From positions 33,966 to 97,965 of the forward strand of contig NMRA01000466.1 of assembly GCA_002633005.1 (NCBI GenBank): 64,000 nucleotides of DNA, in the 5' to 3' direction. This DNA is from Phoronis australis. Taxonomy: Eukaryota > Phoronida > Phoronidae. The notes under the pieces are model-generated. The model had not been told where the DNA came from. It made no database searches and worked only from the letters and a program-made list of their open reading frames with translations. This document shows, in pieces, positions 1 through 64,000 of this stretch. The translations under genes and the position numbers were made by a program. Numbering within the stretch: the stretch's first letter is position 1; each line of letters begins with the position of its first letter.

Positions 1-837
1 TAAAGTGCGTGCGTATGAGGTCATCATGCGTGCTAGTGGTTCGAACAAAGTGGATTTGATTGTAAATATCAGGAATGACACGCTTATAGTGTTGGCATGG
101 AAACTGGGAATGGAAAGGCATCACTAAGGCCATGTTCTTGGAAAGAATGTTTCTAGTTTGTGTTACCATGCAGGGTATCTTGCTGTTGTGGTAGAGTGTC
201 ATAGTTTAGGACATGAACAAAATATAGTGGCAAGTGAAGCTTAATACATTTCTTCCAAAAAGATAACAAAGTCCGATGTACAAGTTCAGTACTATAGCTA
301 CCACCAGACACTATTTTGAAAAACTTCGACCACTCTGAACAGCGTAATTTCGGCAAAATATTAATTTTATTTGAAAGTGGAGAGATTCTACCGACAGTAA
401 TATTTATCGTTGTCCTTATTAGCATTTGGCAGCCAGTGGAGTTCATTCGTTATATATTGAACTTACGAATTTACCTATCTACTTATTATGCAACACTAAA
501 ACCATCCCACAATGCAACATTTTAATTTCTAACATGTGCTCACGCTTTGGATANCCATTTCGAGTAAAAAGATTGGAGACCGGGCCCTGGTATCTTCCAT
601 CAATGCCATACCTGTAACATCCATGTGCAACATTGTAAGTCCAAAAATAATTCAGTTTACACTGTCTGTATAATGTTAAGTTTAATATCTGCAACTAATT
701 TCCTGTGAAAATGTACAAGTTTTGGTGGATATTTGTGTTGTTTGATTTTGAATACTAAAGTATTCACGTATGACTTATATATTTCTTAGCCACGAATGTG
801 GTAAGAAAATTTGCTTAATTTGTTTCTTTTCCTTCAG
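1..837. other. Intron upstream of the first exon, with N and MITE remnant
   Basis: No coding evidence on either strand. It ends in a polypyrimidine tract and CTTCAG at 831-837. A MITE end follows the N at 554. Confidence 0.7.
555..588. mobile_element. MITE family A, terminal remnant cut by an N
   Basis: TTTCGAGTAAAAAGATTGGA then GACCGGGCCC matches the right end of the element at 15733-16135. The rest is lost at the N at 554. Confidence 0.7.
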
Positions 838-63882
<63,045 letters not shown>

Positions 63883-64000
63883 GTAATGAGAATGTGAACT
63901 TTAATTTTTCCTGCTTGTGTTTCACCAGCGTCAATTTCAGAATTTCATTGCTGAATATCGCCACATCCAGCTGCTTAGGCTAAATCTAGTCTCCTCCTAT

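Overview
The window is eukaryotic genomic DNA. About 54 short exons with consensus GT-AG junctions lie on the + strand, separated by AT-rich introns of roughly 0.3-2.9 kb, so only about 13% is coding (about 8.4 kb, 2,785 residues once duplicated copies are removed). Domain content (VWD-C8-TIL-E assemblies, VWC, VWA, Thr/Pro/Ser mucin stretches, coagulation-factor-5/8-C-like modules) and intron repeats (a CR1/L2-like retrotransposon tail, several MITE families) fit an invertebrate animal, most likely a deuterostome such as a hemichordate, echinoderm or cephalochordate. The species cannot be fixed by reading. Single Ns at 554, 6369, 8453, 22470, 44609 and 55079 look like contig joins.

Everything coding appears to belong to ONE giant secreted, cysteine-rich, mucin-like gene that runs off both ends. 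I saw no start codon, signal peptide, promoter, stop or poly(A) site. The reading frame can be followed through every splice junction from 838 to 63882; only one junction, inside the VWA domain, is uncertain.

Layout: (1) 838-13238: end of an N-terminal von Willebrand/mucin assembly, in the order C8-TIL-E (end of 'D2'), TIL'-E' (D'), then VWD-C8-TIL-E (D3), with a GDPH motif and a CGLC motif. (2) 13168-24265: short PTS exons and two TIL-VWC modules. (3) 26122-32582: two PTS + F5/8C-like cassettes. (4) 33165-36893: PTS, then a VWA domain with a degenerate metal site. (5) 37545-47998: VWC, TIL-VWC, PTS, TIL-VWC. (6) 49502-63882: PTS exons alternating with four more F5/8C-like modules, the last cut by the window end.

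The architecture resembles gel-forming mucin/VWF at the N-terminal side and insect hemolectin/hemocytin or SCO-spondin in carrying F5/8C modules. The repeated 'PTS exon + two-exon F5/8C' cassette is the most distinctive feature. The likely role, inferred only, is a multimerising extracellular mucin or clotting-type adhesive protein whose D assemblies polymerise, PTS stretches carry O-glycans, and F5/8C and VWA modules bind ligands.

Introns hold many minisatellites, three or more MITE/foldback families, a 1.4-kb TIR element, and three near-identical local duplications that abut a single N. The duplications are best read as unmerged haplotype contigs, not real exon duplications.
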